Part shown: positions 1 to 11,100 of the stretch, piece by piece
How positions within the stretch are numbered: the first letter of the stretch is position 1
Layout: each line of letters begins with the position of its first letter
Assembly: GCA_935421135.1 (NCBI GenBank)
Contig: OW285187.1
Span: 36,334,818-36,398,817 of the forward strand
DNA: 64,000 nt
Direction: 5' to 3'
DNA from: Bugulina stolonifera
Taxonomy: Eukaryota; Bryozoa; Gymnolaemata; Cheilostomatida; Bugulidae
Translations under genes and position numbers: made by a program
The notes under the pieces: model-generated
What the model was told of the DNA's origin: nothing
The model's database searches: none
What the model saw: the letters and a program-made list of their open reading frames with translations, nothing else

Positions 1-25
1 GAAATTAAGATATAAATGCAAATAT

Positions 26-493
26 TGTGATGGTACGCACAGTCGTCTCTTATCACCTGACACTCATTATTGTGTGTGCTTATATGTATATACCTGCTTG
101 CATTCTACATTGCTTAACTACTATGTCATTGTATATACTTGTATGATAATTACTAAGTCTTTTGGTACCTTTTATACCCATGTAAAGAGGCCCGACCTCT
201 CAGTCTTCACTTGGCTTTCAATAAAGACACATCTATACTTGATACAGAGACTTTCACTTCCTTTTGTCAGGTCATTTGCTTAGCGAACCGCCTACTAGGT
301 CGGATCACTCTCTTTCAAGGTATAGTCTGAAGGTCAGACTTGGGACCAGATGGGTCGTCTCTGGTAGTTATTGGACTACTGAGACCGCTCGATCTTTCAT
401 GTAATGAGAAGGCCTAGCACCACTCATAGGCACTTCAGTTTTGGATCGGTAGTCGTCCAAGGACGACCGAACGAAATACCTCAAACCATTACA
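26..493 (+). mobile_element. Solo LTR, internally deleted
   Basis: This 468-bp segment starts TGTGATGG and ends CCATTACA, the same termini as the LTRs of the complete element at 8095-12989 but in the opposite orientation. It is flanked by a 4-bp duplication ATAT (22-25 and 494-497). About 190 bp present in the complete LTRs is missing between the GGCCCGACCTCTCAG block and the CACTTGGCTTTCAATAAAG block. The missing part holds the GC-rich stretch and the TATA box, while the AATAAA signal (about 221-226) remains. It is therefore a solo LTR left by recombination, from a promoter-deleted subfamily or with a later deletion. Confidence 0.88.
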
Positions 494-495
494 AT

Positions 496-728
496 ATATC
501 CAGACCAGACTATTGAGTATTCAAATATCAGATAGGTCTATATCATATTCAAAACCTAAAGAGAGCAAGACAAGCGGTTACAAAAAGATTATCCGAGTAT
601 CATCATGTAAATATACATGTAAATATATCCAGACCTTTTAAAGACTAGTAAGTATTCAAATATAAAATAGGTCTACATCATATTCAAAACCTAAAGAGAA
701 CAAGACAAGTGGTTACAAACAGATTATC
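496..728. repeat. Imperfect direct duplication, ~100-bp unit
   Basis: Two diverged copies (about 496-593 and 625-728) share the order ATCCAGACC, GTATTCAAATAT, ATAGGTCTA, CATATTCAAAACCTAAAGAG, AAGACAAG and GGTTACAAA. They lie directly after the solo LTR and have no coding potential. They may be remnants of an older element. Confidence 0.7.
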
Positions 729-739
729 CAGGCATCGCA

Positions 740-895
740 CGTTACACCCGCTTAGGGGTGTAGCGAAACCACCTACCCCTACCCTACCCACAAAACTGCC
801 TACTCTGCCCTACCCATACGAAACCACCTACCCTACCTTCGATACCACCTACCCTACCTTCGATACCACCTACCCTTCACTAAACAAGCCTTGAG
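740..895. repeat. Short CCTACC-rich tandem repeat
   Basis: Pyrimidine-rich repeats of ACCACCTACCCTACC with interspersed TTCGATACC units. No gene is supported; the short open frame here is only repeat translation. Confidence 0.6.
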
Positions 896-2440
896 GGCTT
901 TAATAACAGATAAGGATTATCCCTAAGGTTAGTCTACATCCACTTACCATCAAATCAATGAAAAAAATTATGAAAATGCTAGTATATTATCTATAATAGA
1001 AGCCAATATTATTTCTATTTATTTTATCTTCAGATTTTCTCTCTGCCTGAGCACTAGTAGATTATATCATAGCACAGCTTTATTACGTTACTATAGAGAA
1101 GCGTACAAAGTCAGTCGTTAATCTAAGGCTAACATCAATACTTATCTTTTCCCTGAGTTCTTAGGTTGTGATGAATATACATAAGGGTCACCACAGTGAC
1201 AGTTAGTAGTAGTTTTAGTTTACTTATTATATATTATTATTTTTATTATAATAAAAGATGTTTTTAAAATTTATTATTACTATTATTATTAACATCAATA
1301 AACAATACAATAAAATAAATACCTATTTTTAATTTAATTATAATTAGTAACTTTTGTTGTTTTTTTATCGCTTCAATTACACAATTTGCTTATTGGTTTA
1401 CTAGCATGAGCTGTACAACAACTAAAATAATACAATATGAATATTTATTAATTTAATATTATTATTAATAATAATATTAAATTAATAAATATTCATACTG
1501 TATTATTTTAGTTGTTGCACAGCTTTTGCTAGTAAACTAATAAGCAAATTGTGTAATTAAAGCGATAAAAAGACAACAAAAATTACTAATTATATTATAA
1601 TTATAAACAATTATTACTAATTCAGTAATTGTCTACATTGATATTATTTATTTATATTTATCAAATTAAAATTTAAATTATAATTATTAATTATTGATTA
1701 TATTATTTTATTATCAGTAGTATTAGACTACTTCTACTACAATAAAAGTCACCAGTCAGTTATATATCATATGGACACAAAATGTTGCATTCTCACTTCA
1801 AAAAGTCAAGTAGAATAGTAGTGGCAGCAAATTTGTCATAAAACTCTCAATCCAAACGAAGAATGGTAGTTTTTTCTAGGCTACTCACAATGATTGAGAG
1901 AAGGATCAAGTTAGCAAAGATTTGGTATACTAAACTCTATGAAATAGGTATCGTGGGTGACACAACTTTCCATTTTAGACGGTGCACACAGGCTATTGCT
2001 GGTTGCCCTGACAACCAACAAGGCTAAATACAATGTAGTACATAATCCGTTTTGACTTTTGGTTAGTGCAAAGGGGGGTCGCACGACTCCTGCGACAATA
2101 GCTAGAAACGCCCTTGTAATTATAATAGTACTATTATACATGTAATTATACTACCTGGCATCCATATACATGTAGTATAGTACTACTGTATATTGATATA
2201 CATGTATTACTATACTACATGTACAATGTATATCAGGTGTAGTACTTGAAGTACATGTAGTATTAGTACTATATACTACACATAGTATACCTGTAAACCA
2301 TACTTGGATAAACTGTATATTTAAATGTCAATTTGACATTTTGTTGACTACATACTGTGACTTGTCTAGTCCAGTTTGCAGTGAATATATACTATGTAGT
2401 TCTAGGGGATTATATTATGCATGTATGTATTGGCAGTAGT
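896..2440. other. AT-rich non-coding stretch
   Basis: Very AT-rich from about 1160 to 1760, with runs of TTATTATTA, then a TACATGTAG-rich palindromic stretch at about 2140-2300. I see no exon, RNA gene or complete transposon apart from the long palindrome listed separately. The AT-rich block at about 31700-31990 is similar in character. Confidence 0.6.
1340..1593. repeat. Long near-perfect inverted repeat (foldback)
   Basis: Two arms of about 125 bp meet at a centre near 1466-1467 with essentially no loop. The left arm (AATTAGTAACTTTTGTTGTT ... CTAAAATAATACAAT ... ATTTATTAATTT) is matched by the reverse complement on the right, with a handful of mismatches. It would form a cruciform or a long hairpin RNA. 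It may be a foldback-type MITE; I could not define target duplications. Confidence 0.85.
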
Positions 2441-2544
2441 TCCAGGGAATATATACCTAAGGCCCGCTTAGCCTAAGGGTACCATCATTATGTAATAGAT
2501 TGTCTGTGGCTGCTTGTTGAGTCAGCCGGTTTAACGGACACACA

Positions 2545-2692
2545 TTGCCTGCTCTTCCCAGCACACTTTGTAAACACCATCCCTGCTCTTCCCTGCGCAC
2601 TTTGTAAACACATTGCCTGCTCTTCCCTGCGCACTTTGTAAACACATTGCCTGCTCTTCCCTGCGCACTTTGTAAACACCATCCCTGCTCGA
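2545..2692. repeat. 35-bp minisatellite, ~4 copies
   Basis: The unit contains CTGCTCTTCCCTGCGCACTT and then TGTAAACAC, with two variants (CATTGCCTG and CATCCCTG). It is open in several frames on both strands only because of the repeat. No gene is inferred. Confidence 0.85.
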
Positions 2693-2845
2693 ACCCCTGT
2701 ACACGTTGCACCATTCTCAAAGGCTATTCCCAAAAGTCTAGCATACAATTCCACTTATCAGAGTGTCTATTATATCACGAAGGCTTTCAGCTAGCAATCA
2801 ATGTTCACAATGATTTTATTCATGTAATATTAATTTGAGTTTACA

Positions 2846-3062
2846 GAGTATATAATACAGATATGGTACATATATATGAGTATATAATACAGATATGGTA
2901 CATATATATGAGTATATAATACAGATATAGAGGGTTTCTCTACACATGCTAATTTATAGAATATTCATGAGCTGAACACATGTCACACATGTCGTAAACA
3001 GCACGAGTGATGTTCATATACGTATATAACAGGAGTGATGTTCATATACATATATAACAGGA
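2846..3062. repeat. Two short tandem arrays upstream of the GPCR
   Basis: A 32-bp unit containing ATAATACAGATATGGTACAT occurs about three times (2846-2930). A roughly 30-bp unit containing GTGATGTTCATATAC occurs twice (3006-3062). They end about 125 bp before the first in-frame ATG of the GPCR, so they lie in or near its promoter or 5' untranslated region. Confidence 0.8.
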
Positions 3063-3186
3063 GACTCTGCTGCAACAAATATTGTAATTTCTACGTCCGG
3101 TGAAGCTACACATTCTACTCTCAACCATCCTGTGTTTTAACATCTTAATTTACTTGTATATCTGCAGCCAGGGTGTGTCAGGGGAG

Positions 3187-4617
3187 ATGACTACAGATAT
3201 CCCATACGATATAATGGTAGGCGTAGCGAGGGTATGCAGTGATTGGCAGAAAGGTGGTGAAATATCAACGTATAACACGACGTGGAGTGAGCAGGATAGT
3301 GACCCCAGGAACACTTTCTGTAAGTCACCAATGTTTAGTGAGGAGCTGATTGCTGAGCTAAGTAGGCCAGTGTTACCCTTCCTGGTGACAGGTCTAACTG
3401 GACTCACCATATCTCTCCTTGGTTTGGTGGGAAACTCGCTCTCCATTATAGTTTTAAACAGTAGAATCTATACACCGAGTACTTATTCATATTTAATAGC
3501 GCTGGCAATAGCTGACAGCCTCTTCCTGGTCTTCACTTCCATGCTTAGTTTGAATGACGTTCTACATACCACCTTACCTAACTCTCACACATTCAATGTA
3601 TACAAGGAGCACACTTTCCCATACATAAACCCTCTATCCAAGACATTTCATACAATCTCCATCTGGCTGACTGTTGCCTTCACAGCTGATAGATATATTA
3701 TGATCTGTCACCCATTCTTTGGAGTTCGGTACTGCAGTCGGCGTAGAGCTACCATCGTATCACTTGCCTTGTACGCTGCTGCATTCATTTACAACATTCC
3801 AAACTTCTTGGAACATAAAGTGAAGATTTACCCTTTCCAAGGAACAAGGTTTGCCAAGGCTGAGATGACAACATTTGGCGGAAGCAAGCTCTACGTACAA
3901 GCTTACGACCTGGCGTTGTACTCCGTCTTTCTACTAGTCATACCAATTGTAGCCCTGGCAGTACTAAATGTTAAACTAGCTCTCACTGTAAAACAAGCCA
4001 AGCTAGATGAGAGACGTATCAGCCTTGGGAAGAGTTACAAGCACCGCACAGACACAACTATCATGCTTATCGCCGTAGTGTTCGTTTTCTTTATTTGCCA
4101 AACACCTGCCTTTGTCTACCACGTCATGTGGGCGAGCATCGGCAGATACCTTGTAGCAGACAGCAGCAGCAACACTTGCAACGCCTACTGTTTCACCCGT
4201 GAGATATCTAACCTTCTCGTCATCCTAAACTCTTCCGTCAACATTCTAATCTACTACGGGTTCAGCCAGAAGTTCAGAAGAGAGTTTGCCGGTGCAGTAA
4301 AACATCATTGCGTAACCAATCCCAAACTATTCATATCGAAATGTGTCAACTACGGAGCAGCGCCACAGAAGCCAGGATATGACGTCTGCTCGCAGCGGGA
4401 CGTCGAGTTGGACGGTAATAACAATCAGAATAACGTATCAAACAAAGTCAGCACAGATGAGTCAACTGAGGAAAGCGATGGAAAAAGTCACCATCGGCCA
4501 TTGGCTAGACAAAGCATGGTGTCCTTCACTACGGCCCTATCTGCAGAGGGGACTGTTCTCTTTGGTCCGAAGGCTCCAAGTACACTACTGGTATGTGATA
4601 GAGTAGCAGTTGTATAA
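3187..4617 (+). CDS. Rhodopsin-family GPCR, FMRFamide/neuropeptide-receptor type
   Basis: A 476-aa seven-helix receptor, expected at the plasma membrane. I start at the ATG at 3187 (MTTDIPYD). The open frame extends upstream to a GTG at 3100, but no ATG precedes 3187. CTGCAG at about 3161-3166 could be a 3' splice site, so a 5' exon may exist. Family A marks are GN in TM1 (residues ~82-83), LAIAD in TM2 (~106-110), ADRYIMICHPF after TM3 (DRY ~168-170), FFICQTP in TM6 (~301-307) and NILIY in place of NPxxY in TM7 (~352-356), followed by a basic helix-8 segment. The N-terminus carries NTT glycosylation sites, and the C-tail is long and Ser/Thr-rich. I see no Cys at the usual TM3/ECL2 disulfide positions. 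The ICHPF style resembles FMRFamide and related peptide receptors; the ligand cannot be inferred. The CDS has no intron. Confidence 0.93.
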   Translation: MTTDIPYDIMVGVARVCSDWQKGGEISTYNTTWSEQDSDPRNTFCKSPMFSEELIAELSRPVLPFLVTGLTGLTISLLGLVGNSLSIIVLNSRIYTPSTYSYLIALAIADSLFLVFTSMLSLNDVLHTTLPNSHTFNVYKEHTFPYINPLSKTFHTISIWLTVAFTADRYIMICHPFFGVRYCSRRRATIVSLALYAAAFIYNIPNFLEHKVKIYPFQGTRFAKAEMTTFGGSKLYVQAYDLALYSVFLLVIPIVALAVLNVKLALTVKQAKLDERRISLGKSYKHRTDTTIMLIAVVFVFFICQTPAFVYHVMWASIGRYLVADSSSNTCNAYCFTREISNLLVILNSSVNILIYYGFSQKFRREFAGAVKHHCVTNPKLFISKCVNYGAAPQKPGYDVCSQRDVELDGNNNQNNVSNKVSTDESTEESDGKSHHRPLARQSMVSFTTALSAEGTVLFGPKAPSTLLVCDRVAVV

Positions 4618-5017
4618 AGAATGCTCATGCATATCTACCAAGAACTAGAGACTGTAATCAAATTGACAGAATTTAGGTAAAGGAGACATCAAGTACAGTG
4701 TTGTATAGTAAAGCATACTGAGTATGGGAACACTTATAGATGTGTGTGTTATTATTTATCCACTAGTAAACAATGTATACTATACATTATAAATGTGTTC
4801 TTTTCATAATTTTGTTTGTACATGTAAACATGCATACGGGATATTATATAGCATTGTTATTATTGTGATTATTATTGTAACATGATTGTACTGAGCAGGC
4901 AGCAATGTTAGGAAGGGCTAGAAGACAACCTGGTAATGAACAGACATTATAACTACATCATGCTGGTAACATTGTATTATAATTATAGTTTGATCGCAGC
5001 ATTTAATAATATACACT

Positions 5018-5023
5018 AATAAA
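5018..5023 (+). terminator. AATAAA polyadenylation signal for the GPCR
   Basis: A canonical AATAAA lies about 400 bp after the GPCR stop. On the other strand an ATTAAA (5002-5007) lies about 105 bp after the stop of the convergent gene. The two 3' ends would then overlap tail to tail. Confidence 0.5.
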
Positions 5024-5110
5024 TAGATTGAATATACATGTAGGTTATAAAATAACTTAGAAGACTTAGAGGGTGACCTGCTATTCATACCACACTGATG
5101 TCTAAAGGGA

Positions 5111-8100
5111 CTATATTGAGTTCAAATATTGAGTAACTAGGTTACACCGTACTGTCGAGGTCTTTGTGTATTCATCTAGAAGTTTGCGTATAGTTTCCTC
5201 TTGCACCCCTCCTTTCTTTAACTGACCAATGGCAGTGAGTATTCTGTATTCACATCCACTGAAAGATATGAGTGTACATGGATACACTGCAATGAGTGGA
5301 TAACTCTATATATATATATATATATACATATACCTGAGTATAGAGAGGTGATAGTAAGAGGGTGGATAACTCTATATATATATATATACCTCAGTATGGA
5401 GAGGTGATAGTAAGAGAGTATATAACTCTATATATATATGTATACCTGAGTATAGAGAGGTGATAGTAAGAGAGTAGATAACTCTATATATATATATATA
5501 CCTGAGTATAGAGAGGTGATAGTAAGAGAGTAGATAACTCTATATATATATATATATATACCTGAGTATAGAGAGGTGATAGTAAGAGAGTAGATAACTC
5601 TATATATATATATATATACCTGAGTATAGAGAGGTGATAGTAAGAGAGTAGATAACTCTATATATATATATATACCTCAGTATAGAGAGGTGATAGTAAG
5701 AGAGTAGATAACTCCGGTTGATGACCTGACCATCAGAGGGAAATGTAGCTGGTTGTATATCGATCATATCTAACAGTGAATCTACAATCTAACATATATT
5801 CACATTACGGAGTATGACAATATGACCGATGAATAACAAGTAAAATGTAATAAATATTATCACTGGTATATTACTCACTGAGAGAGGGGCGTGGCTTACT
5901 GACATATATTCCTTATACTTGTTTCCGGCATTCAACACGCTCTCTACCTGCATGCAGTATATGATATATACAAACATACATACATTTGAGTATACATGTA
6001 GTATATATACACACTGTAAGCCTATGTAGTATATGATATATGCATATATACAAAGATAACTTATTACTTACAATATCCGCTGGGTGCTGCAACCATACAA
6101 GGTGCAGATAAAGTAGGATTAGGGGTGGACACCCAGCTTCTTGATCACTGCCCAGCATGAAGAACAGCTTCCAGTGTTCACAGTCTAAATAGATAGATTA
6201 CATTACAACAACACCATGTGTAGCACTAACAAGTATAGTTATACTGTATGTAGTATTGAGGTAGTATAGAGTGTATATTAGTTATACTATATGTAGTATT
6301 GAGGTAGTATAGAGTATATATTAGTTATACTGTATGTAGTATTGAGGTAGTATAGAGTATATACTAGTTATACTGTATGTAGTATTGAGGTAGTATAGAG
6401 TATATACTAGTTATACTGTATGTAGTATTGAGGTAGTATAGAGTATATATTAGTTATACTGTATGTAGTATTGAGGTAGTATAGAGTATATACTAGTTAT
6501 ACTGTATGTAGTATTGAGGTAGTATAGAGTATATACTAGTTATACTGCATGTAGTATTGAGGTAGTATAGAGTATATACTAGTTATACTGTATGTAGTAT
6601 TGAGGTAGTATAGAGTATATACCAGTTATACTGTATGTAGTATTGAGGTAGTATAGAGTATATACTAGTTATACTGTATGTAGTATTGAGGTAGTATAGA
6701 GTATATACTAGTTATACTGTATGTAGTATTGAGGTAGTATAGAGTGTATACTAGTTATACTATATGTAGTATTGAGGTAGTATAGAGTATATACTAGTTA
6801 TACTGCATGTAGTATTGAGGTAGTATAGAGTATATACTAGTTATACTGTATGTAGTATTGAGGTAGTATAGAGTATATACCAGTTATACTGTATGTAGTA
6901 TTGAGGTAGTATAGAGTATATACTAGTTATACTGTATGTAGTATTGAGGTAGTATAGAGTATATACTAGTTATACTGTATGTAGTATTGAGGTAGTATAG
7001 AGTATATACTAGTTATACTGTATGTAGTATTGAGGTAGTATAGAGTGTATACTAGTTATACTGTATGTAGTATTGAGGTAGTATAGAGTATATAATAGTT
7101 ATACTGCATGTAGTATTGAGGTAGTATAGAGTATATAATAGTTATACTGTATGTAGTATTGAGGTAGTATAGAGTATATACTAGTTATACTGTATGTAGT
7201 ATTGAGGTAGTATAGAGTATATACTAGTTATACTGTATGTAGTATTGAGGTAGTATAGAGTATATACTAGTTATACTGTATGTAGTATTGAGGTAGTATA
7301 GAGTATATATTAGTTATACTGTATGTAGTATTGAGGTAGTATAGAGTATATACTAGTTATACTGTATGTAGTATTGAGGTAGTATAGAGTATATACTAGT
7401 TATACTGCATGTAGTATTGAGGTAGTATAGAGTATATACTAGTTATACTGTATGTAGTATTGAGGTAGTATAGAGTATATACCAGTTATACTGTATGTAG
7501 TATTGAGGTAGTATAGAGTATATACTAGTTATACTGTATGTAGTATTGAGGTAGTATAGAGTATATACCAGTTATACTGTATGTAGTATTGAGGTAGTAT
7601 AGAGTATATACTAATTATACTGTATGTAGTATTGAGGTAGTATAGAGTATATACTAATTATACTGTATGTAGTATTGAGGTAGTATAGAGTATATATTAG
7701 TTATACTGTATGTAGTATTGAGGTAGTATAGAGTATATACTAGTTATACTGTATGTAGTATTGAGGTAGGATAGAGTATATACTAGTTATACTGTATGTA
7801 GTATTGAGGTAGTATAGAGTATATACTAGTTATACTGTATGTAGTATTGAGGTAGTATAGAGTATATACTAGTTATACTGTATGTAGTATTGAGGTAGTA
7901 TAGAGTATATACCGGTTATACTGCATGTAGTATTGAGGTAGGAGGTGAATGCTGTAAGGCAGGTCTTAGGTGCCACATCAATATAGTGAGTTAGTGTAGT
8001 ACTGACTCTCTCTACGTTCTCCTCTGTTATACTGTCTAGTAGGTAGTGTATAGACTCACTGGTAATAACCTGTTAGTTATATATTCAAGGATATTGTAAT

Positions 8101-11100
8101 GGTTTCTGTGATTTGGTGCGGTCGTCCTTGGACGACTATCGACCCAGAAATGAAGTGCCTATGAGTGGTAATAGGACTTCGCATTACATGAAAGATCGAG
8201 CGGTCTCAGTAGCCCAAATACTACCAAAGACGACCCATCTGATCTCAAGTCCGACCTTCAGACTATACAGTGAAAGAGAGTAATTCAACCTAGTAGGCGG
8301 TTCGCAAAGCGAATGACCTAGTAAAAGGAAGAGAAAGTCCCTGTATCAAGTATAGATGTGTCTTTATTGAAAGCCAAGTGTAGACTGAGACAATGAACAG
8401 TAAAACAGTGCCCTTTATATAGTATAAGGACTTCCGGCCGACGTGACGTCGGGAAAAGACGACGTGTGGTCGTCCGGAAGTTGCGCAACAAGATGGCCGC
8501 CGGAAGCCCGACGGCCGACCCAAAATAGGTCGGGTTCTACAAAAGTTGCTTATAATGGTCCAATTCATGTACAAAATGAATATCAATGGATTCTGAGAGG
8601 TCGGGCCTCTGTACATGGGTATAAAAGGCATTAAAAGACTTAGATATAATCATACAATCATATATAACAATATAAGAGTAAAGTACAAGCAGATATATAC
8701 ATGTATGCACGCAATAATGAGTGTCAGATGCAAGATACGACTGGGCGTACCATCACATAGCCCCCTCACACTAGGTCATGGGTGTCTCTAGTGTCAAGTT
8801 AAGAAGGGTACGGTACAGTGTAGATTCTCTGGATACTATATCCAAGTCTGCTTGTACAAGCTGGAGTTGTCGGGGTGGCTTAGATGCTGGTTGGCTAGTT
8901 CACGAAGAGCTATTTCTCGAGCATAGAGAGGTTCCAGATGTTGGCGTAGAGTGTCCCCCACCTGTTGACGGCTGGCAAGGTAGTGAATCCGTGGCTTGAG
9001 TTCAGCAAGTTGTTGCATGAACGACGGATCCGGAGATGCAGGACGTGTGGCATTCGGCTGAGTTAGTACAGGAGATGCAGGAGGTGGGGACTGGACGGCA
9101 GGAGAGTCTGGAGTGGCTCGGAGTAGGTCCCTGGCAGGTGTATAAGGAGAGCGGTGCGGTGAGACCTCCAGTGTGGGTCTGGACTGCAGTGGCTCGATCA
9201 GTAGAGCCGGAGAAGCTGTACAAGAAGCTGCACATGAGACCTTGGGTGGAGAGCCTTCGTAGAGAGGGCCTGACTGAGGAGCAGGCATACTCTTCCTTGG
9301 AGCAGGCCTTGTCTTCCAAGAGGGTAGACGTCCGCGTCGGCCAGGGGGGCCGACACTTACAGCGGAGGTACTAGCAGGAGGTCGCCAGGGAGAAGGTCCA
9401 GCAGGAGTGGTAGGCGACGAGGAAGAGGAGGAGGTAGCATCAGAAGGTGCGGAGTCGGGGGTCTGTTCTGGAGATGGGCTGTGCCGTCTCTTGGGAGGTC
9501 GCTTCCTTGTGGAGGAGGAGCTAGGCAAATAGACTGGTTTATTTGTCCCCGACTGTCCGTCCATAGTGGGACGACATGGTAGAAATGGTGGGGGATCCTT
9601 TACGCCCCACCATTCCATGAGGGCCCCATAGCTGGGCCCGTCCGTGAGGAGGAGACGTTTCCCACAGATACTGGATCTCCGACTGAAGTGATGGCCTAGA
9701 GCATCACGGCTAACTGAGCTGCGTCCGCAGCGACAGTAGAAGCGGGCAAAGTGCTGCCAAATGTGAATGTTCAGTCTCTTGAGGGTGCCGGAGAAGCCAC
9801 ACTTTGCACATTTGAGGTTAGGTTGACTCCTTCTAGCCAAGTCGTCTCGGGCTTGTTGAGTGAAGGTACTAATCCATGGCTTAGTGGCTCCGGAATGCTG
9901 GGACGACTCTATGGGCAGCTTGTCAGTGAGTTTGTGCAGCTTAATTGTAGCTAACTTCAGGGTAGAGGTAACAGGAGGTGGAGTGGGTGGAGGCGTGCCG
10001 TCTGGCGTGAGCGTCTTCCGTAGAGGAGATGCATCTTCAGCTGTGAAGACAGGCTGGTTGGAGTGATCCATACTAGAAGGAGTAGCCGTCTCGTCTGCAC
10101 GAGAATGAGAAAGGATACGAGTGCTGCTATTAGCTTCACCAGTGACACGAGGAGTGCAGAAGTTGCCACATGTAGGGATACATGTGCTTCGGTGAAGTGC
10201 TGGACGAGAAAGGACTACTCGTCTGTGAGCTGTCGTATTTATACTAGCCGAGGGATGAGCAATTGGCTCAATTGTAGGCAATGCCTCAGGCACATTTTCT
10301 TTGTTCGACTCGTCAAATAAGCGCGGGAACACGGCAATAGTTGCCTTCGATTGCTTCTTATCCGCTTTGTGGGACTTCGAGAGTTCGGCAATCTGTATTT
10401 TCGGCTGAAACTGTTCGGCAATGCTAGATTCCGTACAAGAGCGTTTTGCTTCGTGTACTTGAACTGCTGGCAGTATAGACTGTATCTCCGTCGTTGGGAT
10501 TATGTCTTGAGGTTCGGCTACGCGACATTTCGCGTCCTCTGGATCAGGTCGGGCTGTTGAAACTTGAACATTCTTCGAGAGGTTCAGAGGTAGCTCTCCG
10601 GTTTGGTCCAGCACGGTTTGCTCCGTGTCGATCCTCAGGCCGCGGACTTGGACTGTAGTGTCTGGCAGTTCTACACACGATAAGTCGTCCGTCGGGGCAT
10701 ACTGAATTTGGGCGGGAATCAATTGCTGATTAGTGTCGGGTCTGGACGTGGCCAGATCCTGTTGATCCTTCTGAGTTGAGGATAGGTCGGGTTTACCTTG
10801 TGAGGTTTGGTCCGACGGGGCGGGACATGTGAATCGTCCTTTCAGCCTTGGGGGGTGATCTGTGGTCACTTTGGATGTGTCCGGCTTTGAGTGGAGTCGT
10901 TTCTTGCCTGCTGTTGGCCTAGTGGGTATAGGTTCGTCCACTGTGACGGGCGTAGGTGACACCGTCGGCCTGGAGTGTGATGGGCTAGTTACCCGTGGGG
11001 TTTTCTGTTTGGAGTGGCTACTCTTGACTTTAGGCTTAGTGGGTATAGGTTCTTCCACTAGGACGGGTTCTGATGTGTCCGTCGGCCTCTGTGGACGACC

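Noticed and set aside
3100..3186. N-terminal extension of the GPCR from 3100 as a signal peptide
   Set aside because: The codon at 3100 is GTG, not ATG. The segment may be 5' UTR or intron before CTGCAG; the first ATG in frame is 3187.
6231..7935. Possible CRISPR array (regular 43-bp repeats)
   Set aside because: The repeats are contiguous with no unique spacers, lie in a spliced gene, and the genome is eukaryotic.
8290..8631. Short frames inside the LTRs (also 12530-12763)
   Set aside because: They are identical in both LTRs and in regulatory U3/R sequence, with no known product.
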